64,000 nucleotides of DNA from Anaerostipes caccae L1-92 (GCF_014467075.1 NZ_AP023027.1:519001-583000), one strand, 5' to 3'. Positions 17,775 through 27,188 are shown, counted from the stretch's first letter. Notes: generated from the sequence alone by a model not told the origin. Program-made: numbers and translations.

Positions 17775-19172
17775 ATGCCGATTATAAAGAAAAAAGAACC
17801 AGTAGAAGAGATATTTTTCAATGAGCTGGAAGATATCATATCATATAATATGAAACAGATGGAGCACTGCCTCACTACGATCGGAAAGCGGATGTGTGCA
17901 AAGCAGGATGAAGACTTGGAAAAAAAGACCGGAAGAACGATCATAGAGAGCACGATTTTAAAAGAATGTATGCTGTGCCGGGAAAAAGATAAGTGCCGGC
18001 TGACTCTCGACGACAGGGACAAGCTGGGGGAACTTCTGGAGAAGCAGGGAGGCCTCAGCGTGCAGAATATCCGCTCTGTCTGCAAATGCCAGCGGGAGAA
18101 GGAGTGGGTGGAAGAGATCAATACGATCTATGAAAGAGAGCTTTTTTTGTATGCCTGTGAACAGCGTTTTATCGAAATGCGCAGGATGATCGGGGAACAG
18201 TACATAGAGGCGGGAAGGATGTTTAAAAGCTTCTCGGCCCAGAAATATCAGCTGTCCGGAGTCCGCCCCATGCAGGAAGTTATTGAGAAGGGGCTGAAAG
18301 CCCATCATCTGAAAGTGAAAAAGGTTTACATCTATGAAGATGACATGAGGGGAAAGCAGATATACCTGTTTTTAAAAGCCCAGAAGGGAAGGGAAGTAAC
18401 GACCAAAGAGGTAGCCCGCTGGCTGTCGGTCATTTTACAGGAAAAACTTCAGCCGCTGCCCAACGGTAAGCAGGCCATCGGGGAGAACTATGAGATGATG
18501 GGGGTGCAGGCGGCGACCAAATTTCATGTGCTGACAGGGGTGATCTCCAGGGCGGAGAAAGAAGATATGAAAAATGGGGATAATTTTTCTATGGGTACTG
18601 TGGGAAATCACAGGTTTGTCTCTATGATCTCCGACGGCATGGGCACAGGAACCGCTGCAAACAGAGACAGCAAAGCGGTGATCGAGACACTGGAGGAACT
18701 TTTGGAGGTGGGATTGGACGAGAAAAGAGCCGTCCAGCTTCTGCAGTCTATTTTTGTGTTCTGGCCGGAGAAGGAGCGCTATTCGACCCTTGATTATCTG
18801 CAGATCGATCTGCACGCCGGAATCGGTAGTTTTCTCAAATTGGGTGCCTGCCCGTGTTTCCTTAAGCGGAAGGGACAGGTGGAGATGGTGCAGCTTCCAA
18901 GCCTGCCGGTAGGTGTTTTAAAGGAAAAGACACTGCCGATACACCGGAAGAAGCTGGAGGCGGAAGATTTCATTTTACAGGTCAGCGACGGCATCATTGA
19001 CTCCATGGGCGAAAAAGGAGTGGAACTGCTGATGGAGTATATGAAGCAGATCCATACCACACGGCCCCAGGGGTTTGTGGATGAACTGATGGAGAAAATC
19101 GAAAAAACCGAGGGATACGAAAAAAAGGATGACATGACGATGATCGGTCTCGGAATTTGGGATAAGTATTGA
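17775..19172 (+). CDS. spoIIE: SpoIIE-family PP2C serine phosphatase lacking the membrane domain
   Basis: A 465-residue protein corresponding to the central and phosphatase regions of SpoIIE, which dephosphorylates SpoIIAA to activate sigma-F in the forespore. The central region keeps paired cysteines (CMLCREKDKC, then CKC). PP2C acidic motifs are present: DGMGTGTAA (Asp287), SDGIID (Asp405) and KDDMTM (Asp452/453). Usual SpoIIE is about 800 residues with roughly ten membrane helices at the front; here no membrane helix exists and only 151 bases separate the start from the divergent crp gene. The site GAAGGAGGG and the ATG are clear. The neighbours tilS, hpt and ftsH reproduce the Bacillus spoIIE region, which supports orthology. 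A related stand-alone phosphatase is the alternative. Confidence 0.85.
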   Translation: MPIIKKKEPVEEIFFNELEDIISYNMKQMEHCLTTIGKRMCAKQDEDLEKKTGRTIIESTILKECMLCREKDKCRLTLDDRDKLGELLEKQGGLSVQNIRSVCKCQREKEWVEEINTIYERELFLYACEQRFIEMRRMIGEQYIEAGRMFKSFSAQKYQLSGVRPMQEVIEKGLKAHHLKVKKVYIYEDDMRGKQIYLFLKAQKGREVTTKEVARWLSVILQEKLQPLPNGKQAIGENYEMMGVQAATKFHVLTGVISRAEKEDMKNGDNFSMGTVGNHRFVSMISDGMGTGTAANRDSKAVIETLEELLEVGLDEKRAVQLLQSIFVFWPEKERYSTLDYLQIDLHAGIGSFLKLGACPCFLKRKGQVEMVQLPSLPVGVLKEKTLPIHRKKLEAEDFILQVSDGIIDSMGEKGVELLMEYMKQIHTTRPQGFVDELMEKIEKTEGYEKKDDMTMIGLGIWDKY

Positions 19173-19203
19173 ATCCTTGGATTGGGAATGATAAAGTATT
19201 GAT

Positions 19204-20517
19204 ATGGATAAAGTACGAAAGTTTATGGAAAAACATCATATGATCGGTCAGGGAGACTTTATCGCTGTGGGAGTCTCCGGGGGAGCAGACTCTGTGTGCC
19301 TGCTCCTGCTTTTATGTGAGCTTAAGCAGGAGTATGATCTTGAGCTCTGCGCAGTCCATATCAATCACGGTATCCGCAGGGAAGCGTTCAAAGACCAGGA
19401 ATTTGTGGAAAACTTATGCCGGAGACGGAAGGTGCCGTGGATAACTTTTTCAGAAGATGTGAAAGGCACAGCTGAAAAACAATCTATGTCTCTGGAAGAG
19501 GCAGGGCGGATGATCCGCTACCGGTGTTTTAGGAAAGTTCTGGATATGCACGGAGGCGGAAAGATTGCAGTGGCTCATCACCAGAATGACCAGGCGGAGA
19601 CGATGCTTTACCGGATGTCCAGGGGGACCGGAATACAGGGACTGAAAGGGATGGAAGCCGTCCGGGCAGATGTGATCCGGCCGCTATTGTGCCTTAAGAA
19701 AGAGGAAATTCTTGCTTATTTAAAAGAAAAGGACCAAGACTGGATGGAGGACGCCAGTAATGAAGATAATACGTTTGCCAGGAATAAGATCCGTAATCAG
19801 GTTATTCCGGCGCTCACAAAAGTCAATGCAAGGGCGGTGGAACATATCGTTTCATTGTCTGAAGAAATCGAAGAGTGGAGCCGGTATTTAGAAGAGCAGC
19901 TGTCTGAGGCATGGAAAGCCTGTGTAAAGCAGGAAGGAAAGGGACGTCTCATCGATACTGGCCGGTTTCTGGAGGAACCGGAGCCGATCAGGAGGCTTTT
20001 GGCAAAACAGGCCATAGAACAGGCCGCAGGGAGAAAAAAGGATATTGAGAAGGTCCATATCCAGAGTTTCTGTGATCTGGCTTTCAGGGAAACCGGGAAA
20101 TCCATCGATCTTCCATATGGACTTATTGGGAGAAAAACATACGGGGGACTCTTGGTGGAGGAAAAGCAGACAAGAGCAGAAACAGGGACTGCGGGACAGC
20201 TGGTCCTGACCGAGACGGACCGGTATGAAAAAATGGAGGAAAAAGATTTTACCAAAATCATTGATTATGATAAAATAGACAAAGACATCCAACTGCGGTA
20301 CAGAAAGTCAGGAGATTTTTTTGTATTTTCAAAAGATGGAAAGAGTAAGTCTCTGAGCCGGTTTTTTATTGACCAGAAAATCCCGCGGGAAGAGCGGGAC
20401 CGGATACCGCTTGCGGCAGACGGAAGCCGGATCATATGGATCATCGGTCACCGCCTGAGCGAGTTTTATAAGGTTTCTGAAAAAACGAAAAGATATTTAA
20501 GATTGGAATACAATTAG
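19204..20517 (+). CDS. tilS: tRNA(Ile)-lysidine synthetase TilS
   Basis: A 437-residue enzyme that converts C34 of the CAU-anticodon tRNA-Ile to lysidine using ATP and lysine. The PP-loop SGGADS is at residues 25-30. Further family marks are CAVHINHGIR, AHHQNDQAETML and GIQGLKGM, followed by the C-terminal TilS substrate-binding regions (LSRFFIDQKIPREERDRIPL). It is essential in most bacteria. It lies between spoIIE and hpt as in Bacillus. No strong ribosome site is visible before the ATG, so it may be translated at a low rate. Confidence 0.95.
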   Translation: MDKVRKFMEKHHMIGQGDFIAVGVSGGADSVCLLLLLCELKQEYDLELCAVHINHGIRREAFKDQEFVENLCRRRKVPWITFSEDVKGTAEKQSMSLEEAGRMIRYRCFRKVLDMHGGGKIAVAHHQNDQAETMLYRMSRGTGIQGLKGMEAVRADVIRPLLCLKKEEILAYLKEKDQDWMEDASNEDNTFARNKIRNQVIPALTKVNARAVEHIVSLSEEIEEWSRYLEEQLSEAWKACVKQEGKGRLIDTGRFLEEPEPIRRLLAKQAIEQAAGRKKDIEKVHIQSFCDLAFRETGKSIDLPYGLIGRKTYGGLLVEEKQTRAETGTAGQLVLTETDRYEKMEEKDFTKIIDYDKIDKDIQLRYRKSGDFFVFSKDGKSKSLSRFFIDQKIPREERDRIPLAADGSRIIWIIGHRLSEFYKVSEKTKRYLRLEYN

Positions 20518-20532
20518 GAGGAAAACATTAAA

Positions 20533-21057
20533 ATGGAACAAGCAGAGATTAGAGAGTTGATCTCAGAGGAAGCTGTGGATAAGAGAATCAAGGAGATGGG
20601 AGCTCAGATCAGCAAAGATTATGCGGGGAAAGAAGTACATTTGATCGCGATCTTAAAAGGCGGCGTCTTTTTTGCATGTGAGCTCGCCAAGAGGATCACA
20701 GTCCCTGTTACGATTGATTTTATGTCCGTGTCCAGCTACGGAGATTCCAGAGAGTCTTCCGGTATCGTAAAGATTGCCAAGGATCTGGATGAACCGATCG
20801 AGGATAAGGAAGTTCTGATCGTGGAAGATATCATTGATTCCGGAAAAACACTGAACCACTTAAAGCCAATGCTTTTGAGCAGAAAACCTAAAAGCATAAA
20901 GATCTGCACCCTTTTAAATAAACCGGAGCGCCGGGAGGTGGATGTGGAAGTGGCATACACAGGATTTGACGTGCCGGATGAGTTTGTCGTGGGCTATGGC
21001 CTGGATTTTGCTCAGAATTACAGGAATCTTCCATATATCGGAGTCGCAGAAGAATAG
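20533..21057 (+). CDS. hpt: Hypoxanthine phosphoribosyltransferase
   Basis: A 174-residue purine salvage enzyme that makes IMP or GMP from hypoxanthine or guanine and PRPP. The PRPP-binding loop VEDIIDSGKT begins near residue 97. The flexible-loop region SSYGDS and the C-terminal DFAQNYRNLPYIG are also typical. Length matches the family. TAGGAGG precedes the ATG; it is 15 bases after tilS and 18 bases before ftsH, so the three are probably co-transcribed. Confidence 0.95.
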   Translation: MEQAEIRELISEEAVDKRIKEMGAQISKDYAGKEVHLIAILKGGVFFACELAKRITVPVTIDFMSVSSYGDSRESSGIVKIAKDLDEPIEDKEVLIVEDIIDSGKTLNHLKPMLLSRKPKSIKICTLLNKPERREVDVEVAYTGFDVPDEFVVGYGLDFAQNYRNLPYIGVAEE

Positions 21058-21075
21058 CAGAGAGGAGACAGTAAG

Positions 21076-22905
21076 TTGAACCCAAGAAGAGGAAACAGCA
21101 ATTTTTTGTTCCTTGCAGTCATCTTATGTCTGGGGATTATTTATTTTTCCAGAATGATGAACAGCAGCGAGGACAATTATAATTACGCACAGTTCCGTCA
21201 GGACGCAAAAGCGGGGCAGGTTGTGGGAATCACCATGAAGCAGAACAAAGAGGTCCCAACCGGCACTATGACGGTAGAGTTAAAAAATGAAGTGTATAAA
21301 AACTGTAATATTACCGACGTTGACGCGGCGGTAAAAGAGATCGAGAATAAATATCCGAATCTCTACAAAAAAATGGTAGTGAAGCCGATCGACCGGAGCG
21401 GGGACTGGATCACGACCCTGCTGCCGAACCTTTTGATGGTGGGAATCCTTGTATTTTTCCTGATCATGATGATGAAGCAGAATGGCGGCGGCGGAAAAAT
21501 GATGGATTTCGGAAAGAGCCGTGCCAAGATGGCAAATCCGGACGGCCCCAAAGTTACATTTGACGATGTGGCGGGTCTTACCGAGGAAAAAGAAGAACTG
21601 GAAGAAGTGGTGGATTTCTTAAAAGATCCCAAGAAGTTTATCGGCATCGGGGCAAGAATCCCGAAAGGTGTCCTCTTAGTAGGACCTCCGGGAACCGGTA
21701 AGACACTGATAGCAAAAGCCGTTGCCGGAGAGGCCAATGTTCCGTTTTTCAGCATTTCAGGTTCTGATTTCGTTGAGATGTTTGTCGGTGTCGGGGCTGC
21801 CAGGGTCAGAGACCTGTTTGGAGAGGCAAAGAAGAACGCGCCATGTATTATTTTTATTGACGAGATCGACGCGGTGGCAAGACGGAGAGGTTCCGGACTG
21901 GGCGGCGGCCATGACGAGAGGGAACAGACCTTAAACCAGATGCTTGTGGAAATGGACGGTTTCGGTGTCAATGAAGGCATTATTGTCATCGCAGCTACGA
22001 ACCGTGTGGATATCCTTGACCCGGCGATTCTCCGTCCGGGCAGATTTGACCGGAAAGTCGGCGTGGGACGTCCGGATGTCAAAGGAAGAGAAGATATCCT
22101 TAAGATCCATGCTAAGAAGAAGCCATTGGGCGATGATGTGGATCTCCACGAGATCGCCAGAACGACAGCGGGATTCGTGGGCGCAGATCTGGAAAACCTG
22201 ATGAACGAAGCGGCCATCCAGGCGGCTAAAAATAATCGGGGATACATTGTGAAAGAAGACATTGACAAATCCTTTATCAAGGTGGGCATCGGCACAGAGA
22301 AAAAGAGCCGTGTTGTCCCTGAGAGCGAGCGGAGGATTACGGCTTACCACGAGGCAGGCCATGCAATCCTGTTCCACGTGCTTCCGGATATGGGACCGGT
22401 CTATACGGTTTCCATCATACCGACCGGCGTTGGCGCGGCGGGATATACGATGCCGCTTCCTGAAAACGACAATATCTTTAACACGAAAAATAAAATGCTG
22501 CACAATATCATGGTAAGCCTCGGAGGAAGAATCGCAGAAGAGCTGATCTTTGAAGATATCACGACCGGTGCCTCCCAGGATATCAAGCAGGTTACCCAGC
22601 TTGCAAGGTCTATGGTCACAGAGTACGGCATGTCAGACCGTCTCGGCCTGATCAATTATGACAGCGGAGAAGGGGATGAAGTCTTCCTCGGAAAAGAAAT
22701 CGGCCAGCCCCGTCCGTACGGAGAGCGGGTGGCGACTATCATCGATGAGGAAGTAAAAGACATCGTGGATGACTGCTATAAGAAAGCCAGAGCGATCATC
22801 GAGGAGCATATGGAAGTGCTCCACAGCTGTGCAAAACTGCTGTTGGAAAAAGAACGAATCAATCAGAGTGAATTTGAAACCTTGTTTGAAGGTACAGAAG
22901 CGTGA
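21076..22905 (+). CDS. ftsH: ATP-dependent zinc metalloprotease FtsH
   Basis: A 609-residue membrane protease that extracts and degrades membrane and regulatory proteins. Two membrane segments (about 8-26 and 113-135) flank a short external domain. The AAA module has Walker A GPPGTGKT (203-210), Walker [10 protein letters not shown] and the SRH region, followed by the zinc site HEAGH (425-429). The start is TTG with AGAGGAG upstream. It closes the conserved tilS-hpt-ftsH block. All catalytic residues are intact. Confidence 0.96.
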   Translation: MNPRRGNSNFLFLAVILCLGIIYFSRMMNSSEDNYNYAQFRQDAKAGQVVGITMKQNKEVPTGTMTVELKNEVYKNCNITDVDAAVKEIENKYPNLYKKMVVKPIDRSGDWITTLLPNLLMVGILVFFLIMMMKQNGGGGKMMDFGKSRAKMANPDGPKVTFDDVAGLTEEKEELEEVVDFLKDPKKFIGIGARIPKGVLLVGPPGTGKTLIAKAVAGEANVPFFSISGSDFVEMFVGVGAARVRDLFGEAKKNAPCIIFIDEIDAVARRRGSGLGGGHDEREQTLNQMLVEMDGFGVNEGIIVIAATNRVDILDPAILRPGRFDRKVGVGRPDVKGREDILKIHAKKKPLGDDVDLHEIARTTAGFVGADLENLMNEAAIQAAKNNRGYIVKEDIDKSFIKVGIGTEKKSRVVPESERRITAYHEAGHAILFHVLPDMGPVYTVSIIPTGVGAAGYTMPLPENDNIFNTKNKMLHNIMVSLGGRIAEELIFEDITTGASQDIKQVTQLARSMVTEYGMSDRLGLINYDSGEGDEVFLGKEIGQPRPYGERVATIIDEEVKDIVDDCYKKARAIIEEHMEVLHSCAKLLLEKERINQSEFETLFEGTEA

Positions 22906-23146
22906 CATTTTCCACATGATTTCCGTTCGGCTCTTAGAATGCCTCACTCCAATCATGTGAAAAATGGACATAATGTCTGCTGGAGAAGTATTATTCGATT
23001 AAATGGGCTATTCAATGTAAGATTTCTATATTCATTAGCCTTCTCCAGAAGATATTTCGTGGATTTCGTGCAAAAAACTGCCGCACCTTTTTAGTGCGAC
23101 AGTTTTTTTATGACATTTTCCACATGATGTCTGTTGGACAAGTATT
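22903..23146. repeat. Imperfect intergenic repeat after ftsH
   Basis: An exact 18-bp unit (TGACATTTTCCACATGAT) occurs at 22903-22920 and 23111-23128, with a near-perfect inverted copy at 22951-22970, so the first half can fold into a hairpin that includes the ftsH stop codon. A second unit of 20 bp recurs at 22973-22992 and 23127-23146 with two mismatches. The spacing is about 206 and 154 bases. No coding capacity was seen. It may be a REP-like element or the remains of a small mobile repeat. Confidence 0.65.
23072..23109 (+). terminator. Intrinsic terminator downstream of ftsH
   Basis: A stem of AACTG-CGCAC type arms with an 8-nt loop is flanked by A5 on the left and T7 on the right, so it can stop transcription coming from ftsH and from the opposite-strand side. 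Confidence 0.8.
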
Positions 23147-23233
23147 CCTAGAACAAAAGAAGCTATCCAATGATAGTTTTTAGCACTATTGGAGGAACGC
23201 ATTTCAAAGCGTGACGAAATAGTGGTAAATAAC

Positions 23234-24493
23234 TTACAGGTTATTGGATATGTTTAGTTTTCTCCGCGCTTCTTTCCGTTTTTCCATGGCATCTACGCAG
23301 ATCGTGCAGGCTGCATCCCCGGTGATGTTGACGGTGGTTCTCGCCATATCGAGGATACGGTCGACTCCGGCTACGAGGGCGATTCCCTCTAAAGGAAGCC
23401 CGACACTCTGAAGCACCATGGCAAGCATGATGACCCCGGACCCCGGAACTCCGGCGGTTCCTATGGAAGCCAGGGTCGTCGTCAGAATGACCATCAGCTG
23501 CTGGGTTAATGTCAGATGTACACCGAAGATCTGGGCAATGAAAATAGCGCTGACTCCCTGGTAGATTGCGGTACCGTCCATATTGATCGTAGCGCCAAGC
23601 GGCAGGACGAAGCTTGCGATCTCTTTTCTGGCACCAAGTTTTTCTGTACATTCATAGTTAAACGGCAGAGTGCCCACACTGCTGGCACTGGAAAACGCAA
23701 ATAGCATGGCCGGGCTCTGTTCCTTAAAGAATCTGAGCGGGCTGATGCCGCTGAATCCTTTGACCGCGCTGGAATAAACTACAACCATATGCACGATGCT
23801 GGCCAGATAGGCCACTCCGATCAATTTCAGAAGAGGAAGCAGTACGGACGGACCATTTGCGGCCACGACCGGAGTGATCAGTGCGAACACGCCAATCGGC
23901 GAAAGGTTGATGATGAGGCCCATAATGTTGATGCAGACTTCGGAAAGACTCTCCACAAGGTCTGCCGCGGGTTTTCCCTTGTCACCGGCAATGATGATGC
24001 CGAATCCGAAAAACAGTGCGATGACAATGACCTGGAGCATTGTGGCGCTGACTAAAGGCTCGACTGCGTTTGACGGAAAGATATTTACAAGGGTTTCGAT
24101 AAGAGAAGGAGCCTTGGTAGCGCCTTCATATGCCTCCAGAGAGGAGCTGTTCATTACATAGCCGCCGCCTACGTTCAGTACATTTGCGAACAGCAGGCCA
24201 AATGTAACCGCAAATGCGGTGGTAACGATGTAAAAGCAGATGGTTTTTCCTCCGATGGAACCTACCTTTTTGATGTCCTGGAGAGAGACGACCCCCTGGA
24301 TGATAGAGAACAGGACCACAGGGACGACGATCATTTTGATCAGATTCAGAAAAATAGTCCCGAACGGCTGAATGTAATTCTCAGCGATCTTCGGATGGCC
24401 CTGAAGCAGAAGACCGGACAGGATACCTAAGAATAGAGCTGTCAGGATCATCACGGTCAGGGATAATTTCTTTTTTTGTTTTTTTGTATTCAT
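23234..24493 (-). CDS. Dicarboxylate/amino acid:cation symporter (DAACS family)
   Basis: A 419-residue membrane transporter of the GltP/GltT/SstT family, importing glutamate, aspartate, serine or C4-dicarboxylates with sodium ions or protons. Family marks are the serine-rich hairpin SSASSVGTLPF, the NMDGTAIYQG motif in helix 7, and GVPGSG in hairpin 2. About eight helices are predicted. A basic N-terminus (TKKQKKKLS) fits a cytoplasmic start. It is monocistronic. The substrate cannot be fixed from motifs alone. Confidence 0.93.
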   Translation of the reverse strand: MNTKKQKKKLSLTVMILTALFLGILSGLLLQGHPKIAENYIQPFGTIFLNLIKMIVVPVVLFSIIQGVVSLQDIKKVGSIGGKTICFYIVTTAFAVTFGLLFANVLNVGGGYVMNSSSLEAYEGATKAPSLIETLVNIFPSNAVEPLVSATMLQVIVIALFFGFGIIIAGDKGKPAADLVESLSEVCINIMGLIINLSPIGVFALITPVVAANGPSVLLPLLKLIGVAYLASIVHMVVVYSSAVKGFSGISPLRFFKEQSPAMLFAFSSASSVGTLPFNYECTEKLGARKEIASFVLPLGATINMDGTAIYQGVSAIFIAQIFGVHLTLTQQLMVILTTTLASIGTAGVPGSGVIMLAMVLQSVGLPLEGIALVAGVDRILDMARTTVNITGDAACTICVDAMEKRKEARRKLNISNNL

Positions 24494-24590
24494 ACTTTCT
24501 TTTCTCCTAAATTTGTAGTATAGCCACGAAATATTTTAAAGGAAAAAGGCGGAAAAAACAATGGGATTCATCGGAATTCTCAAAAAATAC

Positions 24591-24619
24591 TTGCATTTTC
24601 ATATTTCATACAGTATAAT
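24591..24619 (+). promoter_or_regulatory. Promoter of the tRNA-Tyr/tRNA-Leu pair
   Basis: A -35 box TTGCAT (24591-24596) and a -10 box TATAAT (24614-24619) are separated by 17 bases, 19 bases before the mature tRNA-Tyr end. This is a clear sigma-A type promoter. Confidence 0.8.
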
Positions 24620-24638
24620 TTTAAATTGTCAGGAACGC

Positions 24639-24720
24639 GGTGGGATTCCCGAGTGGCCAAAGGGGGCAGACTGTAAATCTGTTGGCAACGCCTTCGAAGG
24701 TTCGAATCCTTCTCCCACCA
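24639..24720 (+). tRNA. tRNA-Tyr (anticodon GTA)
   Basis: An 82-nt gene with acceptor arms GGTGGGA and TCCCACC, discriminator A and no encoded CCA. The anticodon arm shows CTGTAAA as the loop, giving GTA. The long variable arm is as expected for bacterial tRNA-Tyr. The T-arm GGTTCGAATCC is intact. Confidence 0.95.
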
Positions 24721-24723
24721 TCA

Positions 24724-24810
24724 GCCGTTGTGGCGGAACTGGCAGACGCACAGGACTTAAAATCCTGCGGGACTTATACTCCCGTACCGGTTCGATTCCG
24801 GTCAACGGCA
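24724..24810 (+). tRNA. tRNA-Leu (anticodon TAA)
   Basis: An 87-nt gene just three bases after tRNA-Tyr. Acceptor arms are GCCGTTG and CAACGGC with discriminator A; the anticodon loop CTTAAAA gives TAA. It has a long class II variable arm, and CCA is not encoded. The same promoter surely serves both tRNAs. Confidence 0.95.
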
Positions 24811-24854
24811 TATTTCAGGATAAGACTTATATACAGTCAGGGGCAAAACTAAAA

Positions 24855-24898
24855 ACGGGTATACACACATTTTACAGTGCGTATACCCGTTCTTTTTG
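24855..24898. terminator. Terminator after the tRNA pair, shared with the MATE gene
   Basis: The inverted repeat ACGGGTATAC...GTATACCCGT has A5 on the left and TTCTTTTT on the right. It lies between the tRNA operon and the convergent MATE gene and can serve both. Confidence 0.85.
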
Positions 24899-24915
24899 TG
24901 AGTAAATCCTTGCTA

Positions 24916-26334
24916 TTATGCAGGACTGGTTTCCATTTCTTCGGTTTCCTCATCTTTTTCTTTTATATGCCGATTCAGTTTTTTTATCTCCGGAACGACA
25001 AAGAGGGCCACGATCACGGCCGATGACATATCTGCGATGGGTCCGGCAAAGAGGATTCCGTTAAGCCCCAAAAAGAGCGGCAGGATCAAAATCAGGGGAA
25101 CCAGAAGCAGAAGCTGGCGGAGCATAGAGAGGACAGACGCCTTGAGAGGCTGCCCCGTAGCCTGAAAATAGTTTGTGGCCACGATCTGAAATCCAGCGCA
25201 GAAAATACCGAACAGATAAATCCTCAGACATTTCTCAGCGAAATTCACAAATGCGGAATTTCCTCCCCCGAATAAATTTACGATCAATCCCGGAAACAGC
25301 TGGCATAACAGCCATCCGATCAGTACGGAAACAGTAGCCGCCGCCACCGCATTTTTAAACAGATGTTTGATGCGGCGATATTTTTCTGCCCCGAAATTAA
25401 ATCCGAAGATCGTCTGGGAGCCGATACCAATGCCGATACAAACAGATGCCAGGATCATGGCAAGCTTCATGACGATCCCCATGGCACTCAATGCAACATC
25501 CCCGCCCACGGCACTTTTGTTTCCGTAATATACGAGAGAGTTATTCATCGTAACCTGCATGATGCAGGCTACCAGCTGGGTGATGCCTGAGGAAGTGCCC
25601 AGTGCGATCACATTTTTGCAGACAGAGCCATCCAGCTTTAATTCTTTTAGATGCAGTCTCATCTGGCTCCGTTTGCAGAAGTAGAGAAACAGGATCAGTG
25701 CGGAGATGATCTGTGATGTAATTGTTGCTATGGCCGCGCCTTTGACACCCCAATGAAAGATAAAAATATAAATTGGATCAAGAATGGTATTCAATACCGC
25801 CCCGATCAGGATTCCATACATGGAAAGGCGGGGACTGCCGTCTGTCCTTGCCATATTAGAGAGACACGGTCCGATGACACTGAATGGAACACCGATCAGG
25901 ATGATAGACGCGTAATCCTTTGCGTAGGGCATGATACTCTCTGTTGCTCCGAATAAACGAAGGATCGGTTCCATAAAAATAAAGCCGATCACGGCCAGCA
26001 CGATTCCAGTGATAATGGAGAGCATAAAGTTATTGTTTAATGTTTTCTCGGCTTCCTCTTCTTTTTTCTGTCCCAGCTTGATTGCCGCATAAGCACTTCC
26101 GCCGGACCCGAGCAGAGTGGCGAATGCCATGATGATCGTAATGATAGGAAATGTAACCGTTGTGGCCGCATTTCCAAGGTAACCCACTCCCTGCCCGATG
26201 AAAATCTGGTCTACGATATTATAGACAGAGTTTACCAGGACAGAGATCGTGGAAGGTACTGCAAATTGGAGCAGCAGCTTTCCGACCGGTTCATATCCCA
26301 ATGGATTTTCTTTCTTATTTGTCTGTGTTTCCAA
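24916..26334 (-). CDS. MATE family multidrug efflux transporter (module 1)
   Basis: A 472-residue twelve-helix exporter with two MatE repeats (about 15-175 and 240-400). It carries the typical start PVGKLLLQFAVPSTISVLVN and the NIVDQIFIG segment, and the DPIYIF region in the first half. Such pumps export cationic drugs or metabolites using a sodium or proton gradient. The start is TTG with AGGAGG upstream, lying 20 bases inside the end of the marR gene, so translation is coupled. The charged tail is Glu-rich. Regulation is by the linked MarR protein and its two operator palindromes. Confidence 0.93.
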   Translation of the reverse strand: METQTNKKENPLGYEPVGKLLLQFAVPSTISVLVNSVYNIVDQIFIGQGVGYLGNAATTVTFPIITIIMAFATLLGSGGSAYAAIKLGQKKEEEAEKTLNNNFMLSIITGIVLAVIGFIFMEPILRLFGATESIMPYAKDYASIILIGVPFSVIGPCLSNMARTDGSPRLSMYGILIGAVLNTILDPIYIFIFHWGVKGAAIATITSQIISALILFLYFCKRSQMRLHLKELKLDGSVCKNVIALGTSSGITQLVACIMQVTMNNSLVYYGNKSAVGGDVALSAMGIVMKLAMILASVCIGIGIGSQTIFGFNFGAEKYRRIKHLFKNAVAAATVSVLIGWLLCQLFPGLIVNLFGGGNSAFVNFAEKCLRIYLFGIFCAGFQIVATNYFQATGQPLKASVLSMLRQLLLLVPLILILPLFLGLNGILFAGPIADMSSAVIVALFVVPEIKKLNRHIKEKDEETEEMETSPA

Positions 26335-26773
26335 ATGATTTCAACCTCCTGTTCTGTATATATGAATATGCATTGTCTGAAATTTTTGTAAGCAGGGTTT
26401 CTGCCTGTTGGACTTCTTCCTCGGTAAGATTCTCTAAGAGTACTTCGTTCCACTGTCCCCGCAGATCATAAATCATTTGGAGAGCAGGTCTTGCCTCACT
26501 GGTTGTGAACAAGTGCTGGATTCTCTTATCACAGGCGTCCGGCTCCCGTCTCAGATATCCCTGATCTTCCATTTTTTTTACGGCTTTTGTGACGGTACCC
26601 TTATCGAAATGACCGATGCTGGCCAGTTTCTGCATGCTGATTCCCGGATTTTCATAAATGCACACGAGAAAGAACTGCTGTCCCGGACCGATCTCTGTGT
26701 CAGCCAGGGACCAGTCAAAGAATCTCATTCCGTGACGGTGGATAACAGAGATCAGTCTGCTGATTTTTTTCAT
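26315..26773 (-). CDS. MarR family transcriptional regulator (module 1)
   Basis: A 152-residue winged-helix regulator. The ATG at 26773 has AGGAGAC just upstream and is preferred to a longer frame. Helix-turn-helix and wing: MQKLASIGHFDKGTVTKAVKKM, then DQGYLRREPDACDKR. It probably represses its own operon with the MATE pump and releases DNA on binding a ligand. Matching palindromes AGTTG-N6-CAACT occur at 26796-26811 and 26891-26908. The class is confident; the ligand is unknown. Confidence 0.92.
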   Translation of the reverse strand: MKKISRLISVIHRHGMRFFDWSLADTEIGPGQQFFLVCIYENPGISMQKLASIGHFDKGTVTKAVKKMEDQGYLRREPDACDKRIQHLFTTSEARPALQMIYDLRGQWNEVLLENLTEEEVQQAETLLTKISDNAYSYIQNRRLKSFGNTDK

Positions 26774-26795
26774 AAAAGTCTCCTTTTTCGAATAA

Positions 26796-26811
26796 AGTTG
26801 AATACACAACT
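26796..26811. promoter_or_regulatory. MarR operator, promoter-distal copy
   Basis: The palindrome AGTTG-AATACA-CAACT lies 22 bases before the marR ATG and shares both arms with the site at 26891. It would sit in the leader of the marR-MATE transcript and block elongation or aid looping. Confidence 0.7.
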
Positions 26812-26876
26812 ATTTTGGGCCAAAAAAATTAGTACTTTGAACATAGATGAATCAAAATACTATCTTAGATAAATAT

Positions 26877-26908
26877 AATATAGCATAAATTAGTTGCATA
26901 TTCAACTA
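26877..26908 (-). promoter_or_regulatory. marR-MATE promoter with overlapping operator
   Basis: On the minus strand a -35 TTGAAT (26905-26900) and a -10 TATATT (26882-26877) are separated by 17 bases. The palindrome TAGTTG-CATATT-CAACTA (26891-26908) covers the -35 box, so binding would exclude RNA polymerase. The arms are identical to those at 26796-26811. Confidence 0.75.
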
Positions 26909-27011
26909 TATGTAAGAATAAAATAGAATATCGGCATGCAATTACCATAAATTACCAGCAACTGATGCGCATCGCTGGTGATAAAATGAGAATATAAGAA
27001 GGAGGGAGAGC

Positions 27012-27188
27012 ATGGGATATGGGAAAACAGACAGTAAAAGTACAGACGAACATGATCGCCAAGGTGCATTGGACCCTTCATTGATACCGGAAGATAAGCC
27101 CACGGAGAGACTGAACAGACGAATGAAAAAAATATTTGATGAGGCCAGAAAAAAGGAAGCGGCAGAGGAGGATAACAAAGACTTTTGA
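27012..27188 (+). CDS. Small charged protein, unknown
   Basis: A 58-residue, highly charged, hydrophilic protein with AAGGAGGGA seven bases before the ATG. The C-terminal half (KPTERLNRRMKKIFDEARKK) is predicted to be a helix and ends in an acidic tail. It has no membrane segment. It stands between the marR promoter and the next small gene. No family was recognised; the strong ribosome site supports translation. Confidence 0.6.
   Translation: MGYGKTDSKSTDEHDRQGALDPSLIPEDKPTERLNRRMKKIFDEARKKEAAEEDNKDF

Noticed and set aside
21363..22295. Open frame of 310 codons antisense to ftsH
   Set aside because: ftsH is certain from catalytic motifs. The reverse frame is Ser/Pro-rich without family signs.
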